Assembly: GCF_033304595.1 (NCBI RefSeq)
Contig: NZ_CP116341.1
Location: 353,001 to 417,000, forward strand
Reading direction: 5' to 3'
Length of the DNA: 64,000 nucleotides
From: Sporosarcina jeotgali
Lineage (GTDB): Bacteria; Bacillota; Bacilli; Bacillales_A; Planococcaceae
A program made the translations under genes and the position numbers. Below, one piece after another: positions 1 through 6,625 of the stretch. The notes beneath the pieces were generated by a model. The model worked only from the letters and a program-made list of their open reading frames with translations. It had not been told where the DNA came from and did no database searches. Each line of letters begins with the position of its first letter. Position 1 is the first letter of the stretch.

Positions 1-187
1 GGCTAACGCGGTCCGTTTTTTTGCTGGAAACGGTCAAATCCGAACTACCCGCCTCAAAACCGTGATAAAGCAAGGAAAATACCGTTTTTTTATGTTCTTT
101 TTCGGAACACTGTGATAAAATGTTAAGTTAGGAGAACGTGTAAACGTACGAAATTACGCCTGAACGAATGGAAGGGGCAGGGATGAG

Positions 188-1183
188 ATGTTTGCGAAAG
201 ATATCGGCATTGACCTGGGAACGGCAAATGTTTTAATACATGTAAAAGGAAAAGGGATTCTGCTTAACGAGCCATCAGTAGTTGCGGTCGACACGAAAAC
301 GCGCGAGATTATGGCGGTCGGAGAAAAAGCGAGACTAATGATTGGACGGACCCCTAGTAATATCCAGGTAATGCGACCATTGAAACACGGTGTCATTGCT
401 GACTTTGACAGCACAGAAGCAATGCTGAAAGGTTTCATTGATCGTTTGAATGTCAAAGGGTGGTTTTCTAAACCGCGCATCTTAATCTGCTGTCCTACTG
501 ACGTGACAAGTGTAGAACAGAAAGCTATTAAAGAAGCTGTTCAAAAATCGGGCGGCCGGCAAGTATTTCTGGAAGCCGAACCGAAAGTGGCTGCAATTGG
601 AGCAGGCATGGACATTTATCAGCCCAGCGGAAACATGGTCATTGACATCGGAGGCGGTACGACGGACGTCGCCGTTCTTTCCATGGGAGACATTGTCACA
701 TCCGAATCCATTAAGATTGCAGGCAATACGTTCGATCAAGACATTATCCAGCATATCAAGAAAACCCATAAGCTGTTAATCGGCGAACGTACGGCGGAAG
801 ACATCAAAATGAGCATCACATCCGTATTTCCAGATAGTCATTTTGAAGAATTGGACATTCGTGGACGCGATATGGTTTCAGGTCTTCCCCGGACGGTTAC
901 CGTCAATTCAACAGAAATCACAAAAGCGATGGAAGAGTCCATTGCGTGGATTCTTCATTCAGCAAAAAACGTTTTGGAAAAAACACCGCCAGAACTGTCA
1001 GCAGACATTATTGACCGAGGAATCATTTTAACTGGCGGCGGCGCACTTCTTCGGGGGCTGGACCAATTGCTCGCAGAAGAATTAAAAGTACCTGTTTTCA
1101 TAGCGGACGACCCGCTTGGCTGTGTCGCTAAAGGGACAGGCATTATGCTAGATAGCTTAGATAGAAAACGAACCCGTTCTTAA
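188..1183 (+). CDS. mbl: MreB-family actin-like cell-shape protein Mbl
   Basis: This 331-residue protein is a bacterial actin that forms membrane-associated filaments and guides lateral peptidoglycan and teichoic acid synthesis. The N-terminal phosphate-binding motif GIDLGTANVLIH, the central DIGGGTTDVAVLSMG motif and the C-terminal LTGGGALLRGLD motif are the actin/Hsp70 ATPase signatures. Length fits Mbl and MreB, about 333 residues. I chose Mbl over MreB because flhO and flhP follow directly, as in B. subtilis, where spoIIID-mbl-flhO-flhP is conserved. The ATG has a purine-rich GGAAGGGG site upstream. The first 187 bases of the window hold no gene I can support; a T-run near base 16 may be the tail of a terminator cut by the window edge. 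Confidence 0.93.
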   Translation: MFAKDIGIDLGTANVLIHVKGKGILLNEPSVVAVDTKTREIMAVGEKARLMIGRTPSNIQVMRPLKHGVIADFDSTEAMLKGFIDRLNVKGWFSKPRILICCPTDVTSVEQKAIKEAVQKSGGRQVFLEAEPKVAAIGAGMDIYQPSGNMVIDIGGGTTDVAVLSMGDIVTSESIKIAGNTFDQDIIQHIKKTHKLLIGERTAEDIKMSITSVFPDSHFEELDIRGRDMVSGLPRTVTVNSTEITKAMEESIAWILHSAKNVLEKTPPELSADIIDRGIILTGGGALLRGLDQLLAEELKVPVFIADDPLGCVAKGTGIMLDSLDRKRTRS

Positions 1184-1233
1184 ACGACTTGCCACTGGAT
1201 CATTTGCAACACACCTAAAAAGGAGGCGGGCTT

Positions 1234-2070
1234 ATGTTCCGTGGATTTTATACAGCAGGATCAGGAATGATTGCACAGCAGCGCAGAACAGAATTACTAT
1301 CAAACAATATGGCCAACGCGAACACTCCGGGTTTTAAGGCAGATCAGTCTTCGATCCGGTCATTTCCTGAAATGTACTTGTCAAACTTGGACGCAACCAA
1401 AGTGCCAGTTAAAAATAGCTTTCAGATGAAAGGCTTCGACCCGATAGGTGCTCTGTCAACAGGGACATACATGCAAGAGACAATGCCGCTGTTCACCCAA
1501 GGGCAGCTGAGGGAAACACAACTTACAACAGATATCGCACTTGTCGATGGGACGCTGCCTGTGAATCCTGATACAGGTAAACCAGGCGCAGTATTCTACA
1601 CGTTGGAAGGAACAGATGGTGAACGCGCCTATACAAAGAGCGGCAACTTCGCATTGAACCCGGAAGGCTACTTAACGAATTCTGCAGGGAATTATGTGCT
1701 GGATCAAAACGGCCAGCGTATTCAATTGCCGAACGATGATTTCCAAGTGACGGAAGACGGCATCATCCAATACGGTGAACTGGAAGCCGCTGCAATCGGC
1801 ATCAGCTATGCAGCGAATCCAGACTTGCTTGTAAAACGTGATAATGGACTGTTTTATGCACAGCAGGACTTGCCGAATGCAGCAGGTGCGCAAGGCGTCA
1901 GCTATTCATTCAAACAGGGGTTCATCGAGCAGTCGAACGTGGATGCATCGCGCACGATGACGGATATGATGACCGCTTACCGGGCTTTTGAAGCAAATCA
2001 GAAAGTATTGCAAGCATATGACCGCAGTATGGAAAAAGCGGTTTCGGAAATTGGCCGTGTCAATGGATAA
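1234..2070 (+). CDS. flhO: Flagellar hook-basal body rod protein FlhO
   Basis: FlhO is a FlgF/FlgG-family protein of the distal flagellar rod, exported through the flagellar type III system. The N-terminus has the flagellar rod signature (LLSNNMANANTPGFKA at about residue 21) and the C-terminus has the coiled-coil partner ending in DMMTAYRAFEANQKVLQAYD. These two helices pack together in the assembled rod. Length is 278 residues. There is no cleavable signal peptide, as expected for this export route. A strong AAAAAGGAGG site precedes the ATG. It lies 50 bases after mbl and 36 bases before its paralogue flhP, so the three genes are probably one operon. Confidence 0.9.
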   Translation: MFRGFYTAGSGMIAQQRRTELLSNNMANANTPGFKADQSSIRSFPEMYLSNLDATKVPVKNSFQMKGFDPIGALSTGTYMQETMPLFTQGQLRETQLTTDIALVDGTLPVNPDTGKPGAVFYTLEGTDGERAYTKSGNFALNPEGYLTNSAGNYVLDQNGQRIQLPNDDFQVTEDGIIQYGELEAAAIGISYAANPDLLVKRDNGLFYAQQDLPNAAGAQGVSYSFKQGFIEQSNVDASRTMTDMMTAYRAFEANQKVLQAYDRSMEKAVSEIGRVNG

Positions 2071-2106
2071 TCGCGAACTTCCGATAAGCGAAAGGGGTCA
2101 AACTAA

Positions 2107-2934
2107 ATGATTCGTACGATGACAACAGCTGTTAATACGATGAACCAGCTGCAAAATAATCTGGATATCATCGGTAATAATTTATCCAATATAGGCACAC
2201 ACGGTTACCAGTCCAATCAGGCGAGTTTTCAGGAAATGCTGTATCAGCAGTTCAACAATGACAAAGCAGATACAGCGCAGCGCCAAACACCTGAAGGCAT
2301 CCGATATGGTGTCGGAGCGATGCTGGGTCAAACGCAGATGAACTGGAAAGTGGGAACGCTGCAGCAAACAGGAAGAAACCTGGATTTCGCTCTCACGCAG
2401 CCGAAAAACTATTTCAACGTACTCGTGCAAGGTCCAGATGGTCCTGAAACGGTGTATACACGTCAGGGGAACTTCTATCTGTCACCTGGTCAGGGAAACC
2501 AGACAGCACTCGTTGACGGCGAAGGAAATGCCGTTGCAGACCGTGCGGGGAATGCGATCACGTTCAATGGTTCTGTAAATTCGTTTGAACTGAAGCCGGA
2601 TGGCACAGTAGTCGCGAAGTCGGCAGATGGTACGGAGCAGACAGCTGAATTGGCAGTTACCTTAATCGAGCGACCCAACCTGATGACACGCTTGTCCTCG
2701 ACGCATTTCACACTTCCTGCTAATTTGGATGAACTGAATGTAACGGAAGCCGATATTTTAACAGAAATTACTGGCCCGGACGTCGGTATACAGCAAGGTG
2801 CTCTTGAAGGGTCCAATGTTGACTATCAGAAAGAAATGACAGACCTCATCAACGTACAGCGAGCGTATCAATTCAACTCACGCACTGTTTCAATCGCTGA
2901 TCAGATGCTCGGCCTGGTCAATAATATCCGGTGA
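2107..2934 (+). CDS. flhP: Flagellar hook-basal body rod protein FlhP
   Basis: This 275-residue paralogue of FlhO carries the rod-protein N-terminal motif (LDIIGNNLSNIGTHGYQSNQ, about residues 18-37) and the typical C-terminus SNVDYQKEMTDLINVQRAYQ. It should form part of the distal rod of the flagellar basal body together with FlhO. Two adjacent FlgG-like genes after mbl are diagnostic of the B. subtilis-type arrangement. The GAAAGGGG site lies about 10 bases before the ATG. The stop codon is 20 bases before the next gene, which suggests cotranscription. Confidence 0.9.
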   Translation: MIRTMTTAVNTMNQLQNNLDIIGNNLSNIGTHGYQSNQASFQEMLYQQFNNDKADTAQRQTPEGIRYGVGAMLGQTQMNWKVGTLQQTGRNLDFALTQPKNYFNVLVQGPDGPETVYTRQGNFYLSPGQGNQTALVDGEGNAVADRAGNAITFNGSVNSFELKPDGTVVAKSADGTEQTAELAVTLIERPNLMTRLSSTHFTLPANLDELNVTEADILTEITGPDVGIQQGALEGSNVDYQKEMTDLINVQRAYQFNSRTVSIADQMLGLVNNIR

Positions 2935-2954
2935 GCTAAGTGGGGAGTATTGAT

Positions 2955-3401
2955 ATGACAGATGATAAAAGAACGACAGACATCCCGTCCAATTCGCCAG
3001 CAGAGCCGAATAAGCCAATTGCCAAAAGTCGAACCGAAGCAAGAGCGACCCATGCAGCAACGGCTCAATCTGCATCCGAAAACGAGCAGATAACGCGCAG
3101 TAAACGAAAATCTGAAGCGAAGCCTGTGAAAAAAGAGAAAGCTGTCCAAAAAACACGAGGCAAGCGCAGTGAGAAGACGGAAACCGAAGAAGCGGCGGAA
3201 GCAAAGCCGGTCCGCTGGGTTCAAATCCGGATTCTACCAATTTACGTACGCGTTCTTCTGGTGATTGTGCTGCTCGCTGCAGCTGCAGTGCTCGGGGCTT
3301 TAATCGGCTATAGCGTCCTTGGGGACGGGGCCGCAGGCGGGATCTTCCAAAAAGATACATGGATGCATATGTTTGATATTATGAGCGGTAAAGAGAAATG
3401 A
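2955..3401 (+). CDS. YwzB/EpuA-like small membrane protein (often labelled 'RNA polymerase subunit beta')
   Basis: This is a 148-residue protein with a long charged, disordered N-terminus rich in K, R, E and A (about residues 1-85), then one transmembrane segment ([20 protein letters not shown]), then a short conserved tail with GYSVLGDG and a WMHMFDIM helix. That layout matches the EpuA/YwzB family, whose database name as an RNA polymerase subunit is misleading. Function is not established. The ATG at 2955 is preferred to an in-frame GTG at 2940 because the GGGGAG site at 2942 is correctly spaced only for the ATG. It sits between flhP and fabZ. Confidence 0.7.
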   Translation: MTDDKRTTDIPSNSPAEPNKPIAKSRTEARATHAATAQSASENEQITRSKRKSEAKPVKKEKAVQKTRGKRSEKTETEEAAEAKPVRWVQIRILPIYVRVLLVIVLLAAAAVLGALIGYSVLGDGAAGGIFQKDTWMHMFDIMSGKEK

Positions 3402-3438
3402 ACGAACGATTTCAGGACAACCTAAAAGGAGAATCACT

Positions 3439-3870
3439 ATGCTGACAGCTGAACAAATCCAAGCAATCATTCCGCATCGCTATCCGTTCCTATTGGTTGA
3501 CCGGATTCTTGAAGTTGAAGAAGGCGTGCGTGCAGTAGGGATCAAAAACGTAAGCATTAACGAAAACTACTTTAACGGTCACTTCCCGGGATACCCGGTT
3601 ATGCCGGGTGTGCTGATCGTAGAAGCACTGGCGCAAGTCGGAGCTGTTGCGATTTTGCAAAAAGAAGAAAACAAAGGCCGCCTTGCATTTTTTGCGGGAA
3701 TTGATAATTGCCGGTTCAAACGTCAAGTCGTCCCTGGCGACGTCATTCGTCTTGAAGTGGAAATCACACGTATGCGCGGTTCCATTGGTAAAGGGAAAGC
3801 AACAGCGACCGTCGAAGGCGACATCGCATGTGAAGCGGAAATCACATTCGCACTTGGGGCAAAAGAGTGA
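3439..3870 (+). CDS. fabZ: 3-hydroxyacyl-[acyl-carrier-protein] dehydratase FabZ
   Basis: FabZ dehydrates (3R)-hydroxyacyl-ACP to trans-2-enoyl-ACP in cytoplasmic type II fatty-acid elongation. The 143-residue protein is a full-length single hot-dog domain. The catalytic histidine is His48 in [25 protein letters not shown] context and the catalytic acid is Glu62; both are present. The N-terminal [13 protein letters not shown] motif is also typical. The CTAAAAGGAG site is well placed for the ATG. Its position after flhP matches ywpB (fabZ) in B. subtilis. I see no terminator right behind it. Confidence 0.95.
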   Translation: MLTAEQIQAIIPHRYPFLLVDRILEVEEGVRAVGIKNVSINENYFNGHFPGYPVMPGVLIVEALAQVGAVAILQKEENKGRLAFFAGIDNCRFKRQVVPGDVIRLEVEITRMRGSIGKGKATATVEGDIACEAEITFALGAKE

Positions 3871-3920
3871 TTTTCGGTTAATAGTTGCATCTGGCAGAAA
3901 AATCCGCTAAAATTTTACAT

Positions 3921-3957
3921 AGTGTGTTTACACACTTTGGCGCGTGCAAATTTGCAC
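3921..3957. promoter_or_regulatory. Two adjacent palindromes upstream of the 4019 gene
   Basis: Two dyads sit side by side in the fabZ/4019 gap. AGTGTGT-TT-ACACACT spans 3921-3936, and the perfect palindrome GTGCAAATTTGCAC spans 3944-3957. They are 62-98 bases before the downstream start codon and no T-run follows, so operator sites fit better than a terminator. No regulator can be assigned. Confidence 0.4.
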
Positions 3958-4018
3958 AATCAGCCAATCAAGCATGCAGTTAACATAGCATGTACATTGT
4001 GGGAGGTACTAAACGAGA

Positions 4019-4405
4019 ATGTTCAAAAGTCTTTCACCCAATCTAAAGAGCAGCATCACGAGGTCCATTACACAGACCTTTGAACAATACATGACGGAGA
4101 TCGAATGGGATCCGGAACGCTATGATATGGCAGATTTCATGAAACGGTGGAGCGCGTACATTACGGAAAAAGCGCTTTGGTATGAGAAAATACCTGATGA
4201 CGTCAAATACGCGACCCAATTTCACGAAGAAGTTGCAGTCCGTATCAATGAAGTCATAAAAAAAGTGTTAAGTGAGCCGCCATCGGAGGAGCAGATTGCA
4301 TCGATTCAAAAAATGCAGGAAGCCCTGAATACGCAATTCGTATATGAATGTAAGGCTGAAGCTGCATTCGTTGAGGCAGAACTCAAAAAACGCTACGACG
4401 CATAA
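4019..4405 (+). CDS. Hypothetical protein, 128 residues
   Basis: I do not recognise a family. The protein is acidic and mostly helical by composition, with no signal peptide or membrane segment, so it is probably cytoplasmic. Two charged helical stretches are visible (about residues 60-85 and 95-125), and the C-terminus ends in ELKKRYDA. A GGGAGG site lies about 11 bases before the ATG. It occupies the place between fabZ and ywpF that holds mscL, ywpD and ywpE in B. subtilis, but it resembles none of them. Two palindromes at 3921-3957 may control it. Confidence 0.6.
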   Translation: MFKSLSPNLKSSITRSITQTFEQYMTEIEWDPERYDMADFMKRWSAYITEKALWYEKIPDDVKYATQFHEEVAVRINEVIKKVLSEPPSEEQIASIQKMQEALNTQFVYECKAEAAFVEAELKKRYDA

Positions 4406-4477
4406 AAGAAATAATGGATAGTTCCCTTTTTTCAAGCCAAGCTATGTTGGATAGCTATTTGAAAGGAGGGAATTTTC

Positions 4478-4885
4478 ATGTTGAAGAAAGTATTGCCGGC
4501 AGCACTTGTTGCAGGGTTCGTACTGGCTGGGTGTGGAACAACTAAGGACGAAATCCCAGACAAAAACGAAACACCGATGGAGGACTTGGACGACCGTATG
4601 CATGACGATCGTGATAAGGATTGGACACCGGAGATGGAAGGAAATGCGCCTAATGGTACAACAGGTCCTAATCTGGATGGACTGGAAGAAGATCGTACTG
4701 GCGGAGTTAACGAAGGTGTCTTAAACCGAGATGGCGTCGAAGATAACACGCTTGAAGGTGCGGGAAGTGGAGAAGGCGGTACAATTGGGGAAAACAGTAC
4801 ACCGGGAGGCGGAAATAGCGCTGGAACTGGTAACAATGGCGGTTCTCCAAAAGAAGATGACAGAAACATGTCTGGCGGGAAATAA
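4478..4885 (+). CDS. Small secreted lipoprotein
   Basis: This 135-residue protein has a short lipoprotein signal peptide ending in the lipobox LAGC, with Cys19 as the lipidated residue. It should be anchored to the outer face of the membrane. The mature part is low in complexity: an acidic Asp/Glu-rich stretch (about 25-85) followed by a Gly/Ser/Asn-rich tail, with no recognisable domain. It is probably disordered in the wall space. The AAAGGAGGG site is strong. A small hairpin (AGCTAT/ATAGCT, 4440-4456) lies just upstream. The gene ends at a terminator shared with ywpF on the other strand. Confidence 0.75.
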   Translation: MLKKVLPAALVAGFVLAGCGTTKDEIPDKNETPMEDLDDRMHDDRDKDWTPEMEGNAPNGTTGPNLDGLEEDRTGGVNEGVLNRDGVEDNTLEGAGSGEGGTIGENSTPGGGNSAGTGNNGGSPKEDDRNMSGGK

Positions 4886-4893
4886 TTCATTAG

Positions 4894-4926
4894 AAAAACC
4901 ACGGAGAACATTTTCCCGTGGTTTTT
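4894..4926. terminator. Bidirectional terminator between the lipoprotein gene and ywpF
   Basis: The arms AAAACCACGG and CCGTGGTTTT form a strong stem, with an A-run on the left and a T-run on the right. It can therefore end transcription from both converging genes. Confidence 0.85.
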
Positions 4927-4934
4927 CTTTTCGT

Positions 4935-5360
4935 TCATTTCTTTTTTAAACGAGGTCTCGACCGCATGTCACTTTCAAATCGTTTGAGCAGATCCTGCCC
5001 CTCTAACCCCTGGTCCAGCAATTCGCTTAAGAGCTGTTCTGCATATTCAGAACGCTGACGCTTCAAACGGCCTTTTAACAGGACTGAAACGCGGTCTCCT
5101 ATGTCATGAACGGCATCCACTGCAAGCACAAAGGCAGCCGGTTCGTTTTCGGGATAAGAAATCACTACTTTCGCTTCAATGAGTGCTTCTTCTGCTTTCA
5201 ACTTTTCAAAACGCTCTTTGTGCGCTGCATCCAAAAACATCTCAAGAATCCACATGCGATGGCTGTTTTCCTGGTTAATAATAATACCGTCATGCATCGG
5301 TAAATAGTCGGCTGTATCGCCAGTCAGCAAGCCGAAGGAAATCATTTTAAAAGTCTTCAT
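4935..5360 (-). CDS. ywpF: YwpF-like protein
   Basis: This 141-residue protein begins MKTFKMISFGLL, the typical start of the YwpF family. The family is conserved among Bacillales and has no firmly established function. No signal peptide or membrane segment is visible. The C-terminal half is a charged helical region ending in RPRLKKK. An ATG 36 bases upstream is in frame, but the AAAGGGGG site (about 5367-5374 on this strand) fits the 5360 start. A TATACT box on the minus strand near 5389-5394 may be its -10 element. Location just before ssb matches the B. subtilis order. Confidence 0.75.
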   Translation of the reverse strand: MKTFKMISFGLLTGDTADYLPMHDGIIINQENSHRMWILEMFLDAAHKERFEKLKAEEALIEAKVVISYPENEPAAFVLAVDAVHDIGDRVSVLLKGRLKRQRSEYAEQLLSELLDQGLEGQDLLKRFESDMRSRPRLKKK

Positions 5361-5621
5361 CCCGTCAGAATCCCCCTTTTTCACCCAGTATACCACAATC
5401 GCTTTAATCTTCTTTGAATATGGGGAAAGCCGAATTATCGCTAAAAGAACACAATTTGAAACCCTAGTCCCCCCAACGATAAAAGAGAAATCTTTGAAAA
5501 ACGTATGTCCTCAAACTTCAGGTTCAGCTTTGAAATTCCCTTCAAATCCTGGAAACCCTCATTTGTCCAATTCCAACCTTATCCGTATGATGAAAGGAAT
5601 TCAAAGAGAGGAGGGAACCAG

Positions 5622-6050
5622 GTGAATCATGTAGCACTAGTCGGGAGAATGACCAAAGATCCGGAAGTCCGAATGATTGGGGATGGAAGGATGCAAGCGA
5701 ACTTTACTCTTGCGGTCAATCGCAGTTTCAAAAACCAGCAAGGCGATGTCGATGCGGATTTCATTTTATGTACCATTTGGGGCAAAACGGCAGAAAACAC
5801 TGCGAAACATTGTGGCAAAGGATCTTTAATTGGAGTAAGCGGACGTATCCAAACTAGATCATACGAGCGTGAAGACCGGACGAGAGCGTACATCACGCAA
5901 GTTGCTGGAGAGGATGTTCGATTCCTTATTACAAAAAAGCCGTCTAACGAAGTACATGCTGCTGCCCAGCCGCAACGATCTTCTTCAGCAGCAGATCATT
6001 TTGAATTGCCTTCACAAAATCATGAAAAAGAAACCTTGCCGATTTTCTAA
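5622..6050 (+). CDS. ssbB: Single-stranded DNA-binding protein, SsbB-type
   Basis: A 142-residue SSB with one OB-fold (about residues 1-105), beginning MNHVALVGRMTKDPEVR and including SFKNQQGDVDADFILCTIWGK-type and GVSGRIQTRSYE-type strands. It binds ssDNA during replication, repair and, in B. subtilis SsbB, uptake of transforming DNA. The GTG at 5622 is the real start, because GAGAGGAGGG at 5607 precedes it and SSB homology begins exactly there; upstream in-frame ATGs are not used. The C-terminal tip is ETLPIF, lacking the usual acidic DDDLPF, which may weaken binding to SSB partners. Position near ywpF supports ywpH (ssbB) orthology. Confidence 0.88.
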   Translation: MNHVALVGRMTKDPEVRMIGDGRMQANFTLAVNRSFKNQQGDVDADFILCTIWGKTAENTAKHCGKGSLIGVSGRIQTRSYEREDRTRAYITQVAGEDVRFLITKKPSNEVHAAAQPQRSSSAADHFELPSQNHEKETLPIF

Positions 6051-6196
6051 TGCGCCCGTCAGATACATAGCGCATTGGGAAAGCAATGATCGAAGGGAGG
6101 AATGACAGCAAAAAACAACGGATAAACGATACGCCCATTGCCCATGGAAAGAGCAGTGTGAATGCGTAACGAGGGAGATACAAAGCAAAGAACAGC

Positions 6197-6224
6197 ATCA
6201 GCAGGGGTGGGGATTCCTGCTGAT
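6197..6224 (+). promoter_or_regulatory. Stem-loop directly before the 44-codon gene
   Basis: A perfect 9-bp stem, ATCAGCAGG and CCTGCTGAT, encloses a 10-base purine-rich loop. It ends five bases before the ATG of the following small reading frame. The GGTGGGG loop is the only Shine-Dalgarno-like sequence there, so folding would hide it. A translational control element is a reasonable guess only. Confidence 0.35.
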
Positions 6225-6229
6225 CTAAG

Positions 6230-6364
6230 ATGGAAGGTCAAGCAACAACCGTTGTTACAAGTGATCAGGCACAGGTAACAACGAAGCAGTACTCAAGAGG
6301 AGTGGTGGTTCCGCCACCAACTAACCGCCATTTTGCTGTCGGATCAGAAGAGACCGCTTCTTAA
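6230..6364 (+). CDS. Possible 44-residue small protein
   Basis: A short reading frame starts ATG GAA GGT and ends at TAA 6362-6364. The product is polar with a Val/Pro-rich middle (SRGVVVPPPTNRHF) and has no membrane segment. There is no well-spaced ribosome binding site other than the purine-rich loop of the hairpin at 6197-6224. It lies between ssb and another small gene on the same strand. I do not recognise it, and it may be spurious. Confidence 0.35.
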   Translation: MEGQATTVVTSDQAQVTTKQYSRGVVVPPPTNRHFAVGSEETAS

Positions 6365-6403
6365 GTGGTCCGACTGCAAAATCGCCTAAAAGGAGAGAAG
6401 CGC

Positions 6404-6565
6404 ATGGATTCAGACCATCAAATCATACTGCGTATGGAATTACAAATTGGACAGCTGATCCGGTTAGTAGCCAATTTGAACGAACGTGTGGATGAACTGG
6501 AACAGGAAAAAGGAAATCGCGAAATTCACAGAGTGCTTCAAATCAACCGGACTAATCGCGTATAA
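6404..6565 (+). CDS. Small coiled-coil protein, 53 residues
   Basis: The product starts MDSDHQIILRME and is almost wholly a predicted amphipathic helix, with leucine, isoleucine and valine spaced as in a coiled coil (LQIGQLIRLVANLNERVDEL). It is probably a small oligomerising cytoplasmic protein. A strong AAAAGGAGAG site precedes the ATG at 6404, which favours this start over an in-frame GTG upstream. Function unknown. It converges with ywqA, whose terminator lies just downstream. Confidence 0.6.
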   Translation: MDSDHQIILRMELQIGQLIRLVANLNERVDELEQEKGNREIHRVLQINRTNRV

Positions 6566-6579
6566 CTGTTCATTTACAT

Positions 6580-6612
6580 AAAAAAACCGCAAACCACGGG
6601 CGTGATTTGCGG
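6580..6612 (-). terminator. Terminator of the ywqB-ywqA operon
   Basis: Read on the minus strand, CCGCAAATCACG and CGTGGTTTGCGG pair, with one weak position, and are followed by TTTTTTT. It lies just after the ywqA stop codon. Confidence 0.85.
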
Positions 6613-6625
6613 ATCAAGACTTCCG

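Noticed and set aside
5400..5621. ComK box upstream of ssb
   Set aside because: A-rich and T-rich tracts are present, but I could not find two AAAAN5TTTT sites with proper spacing.
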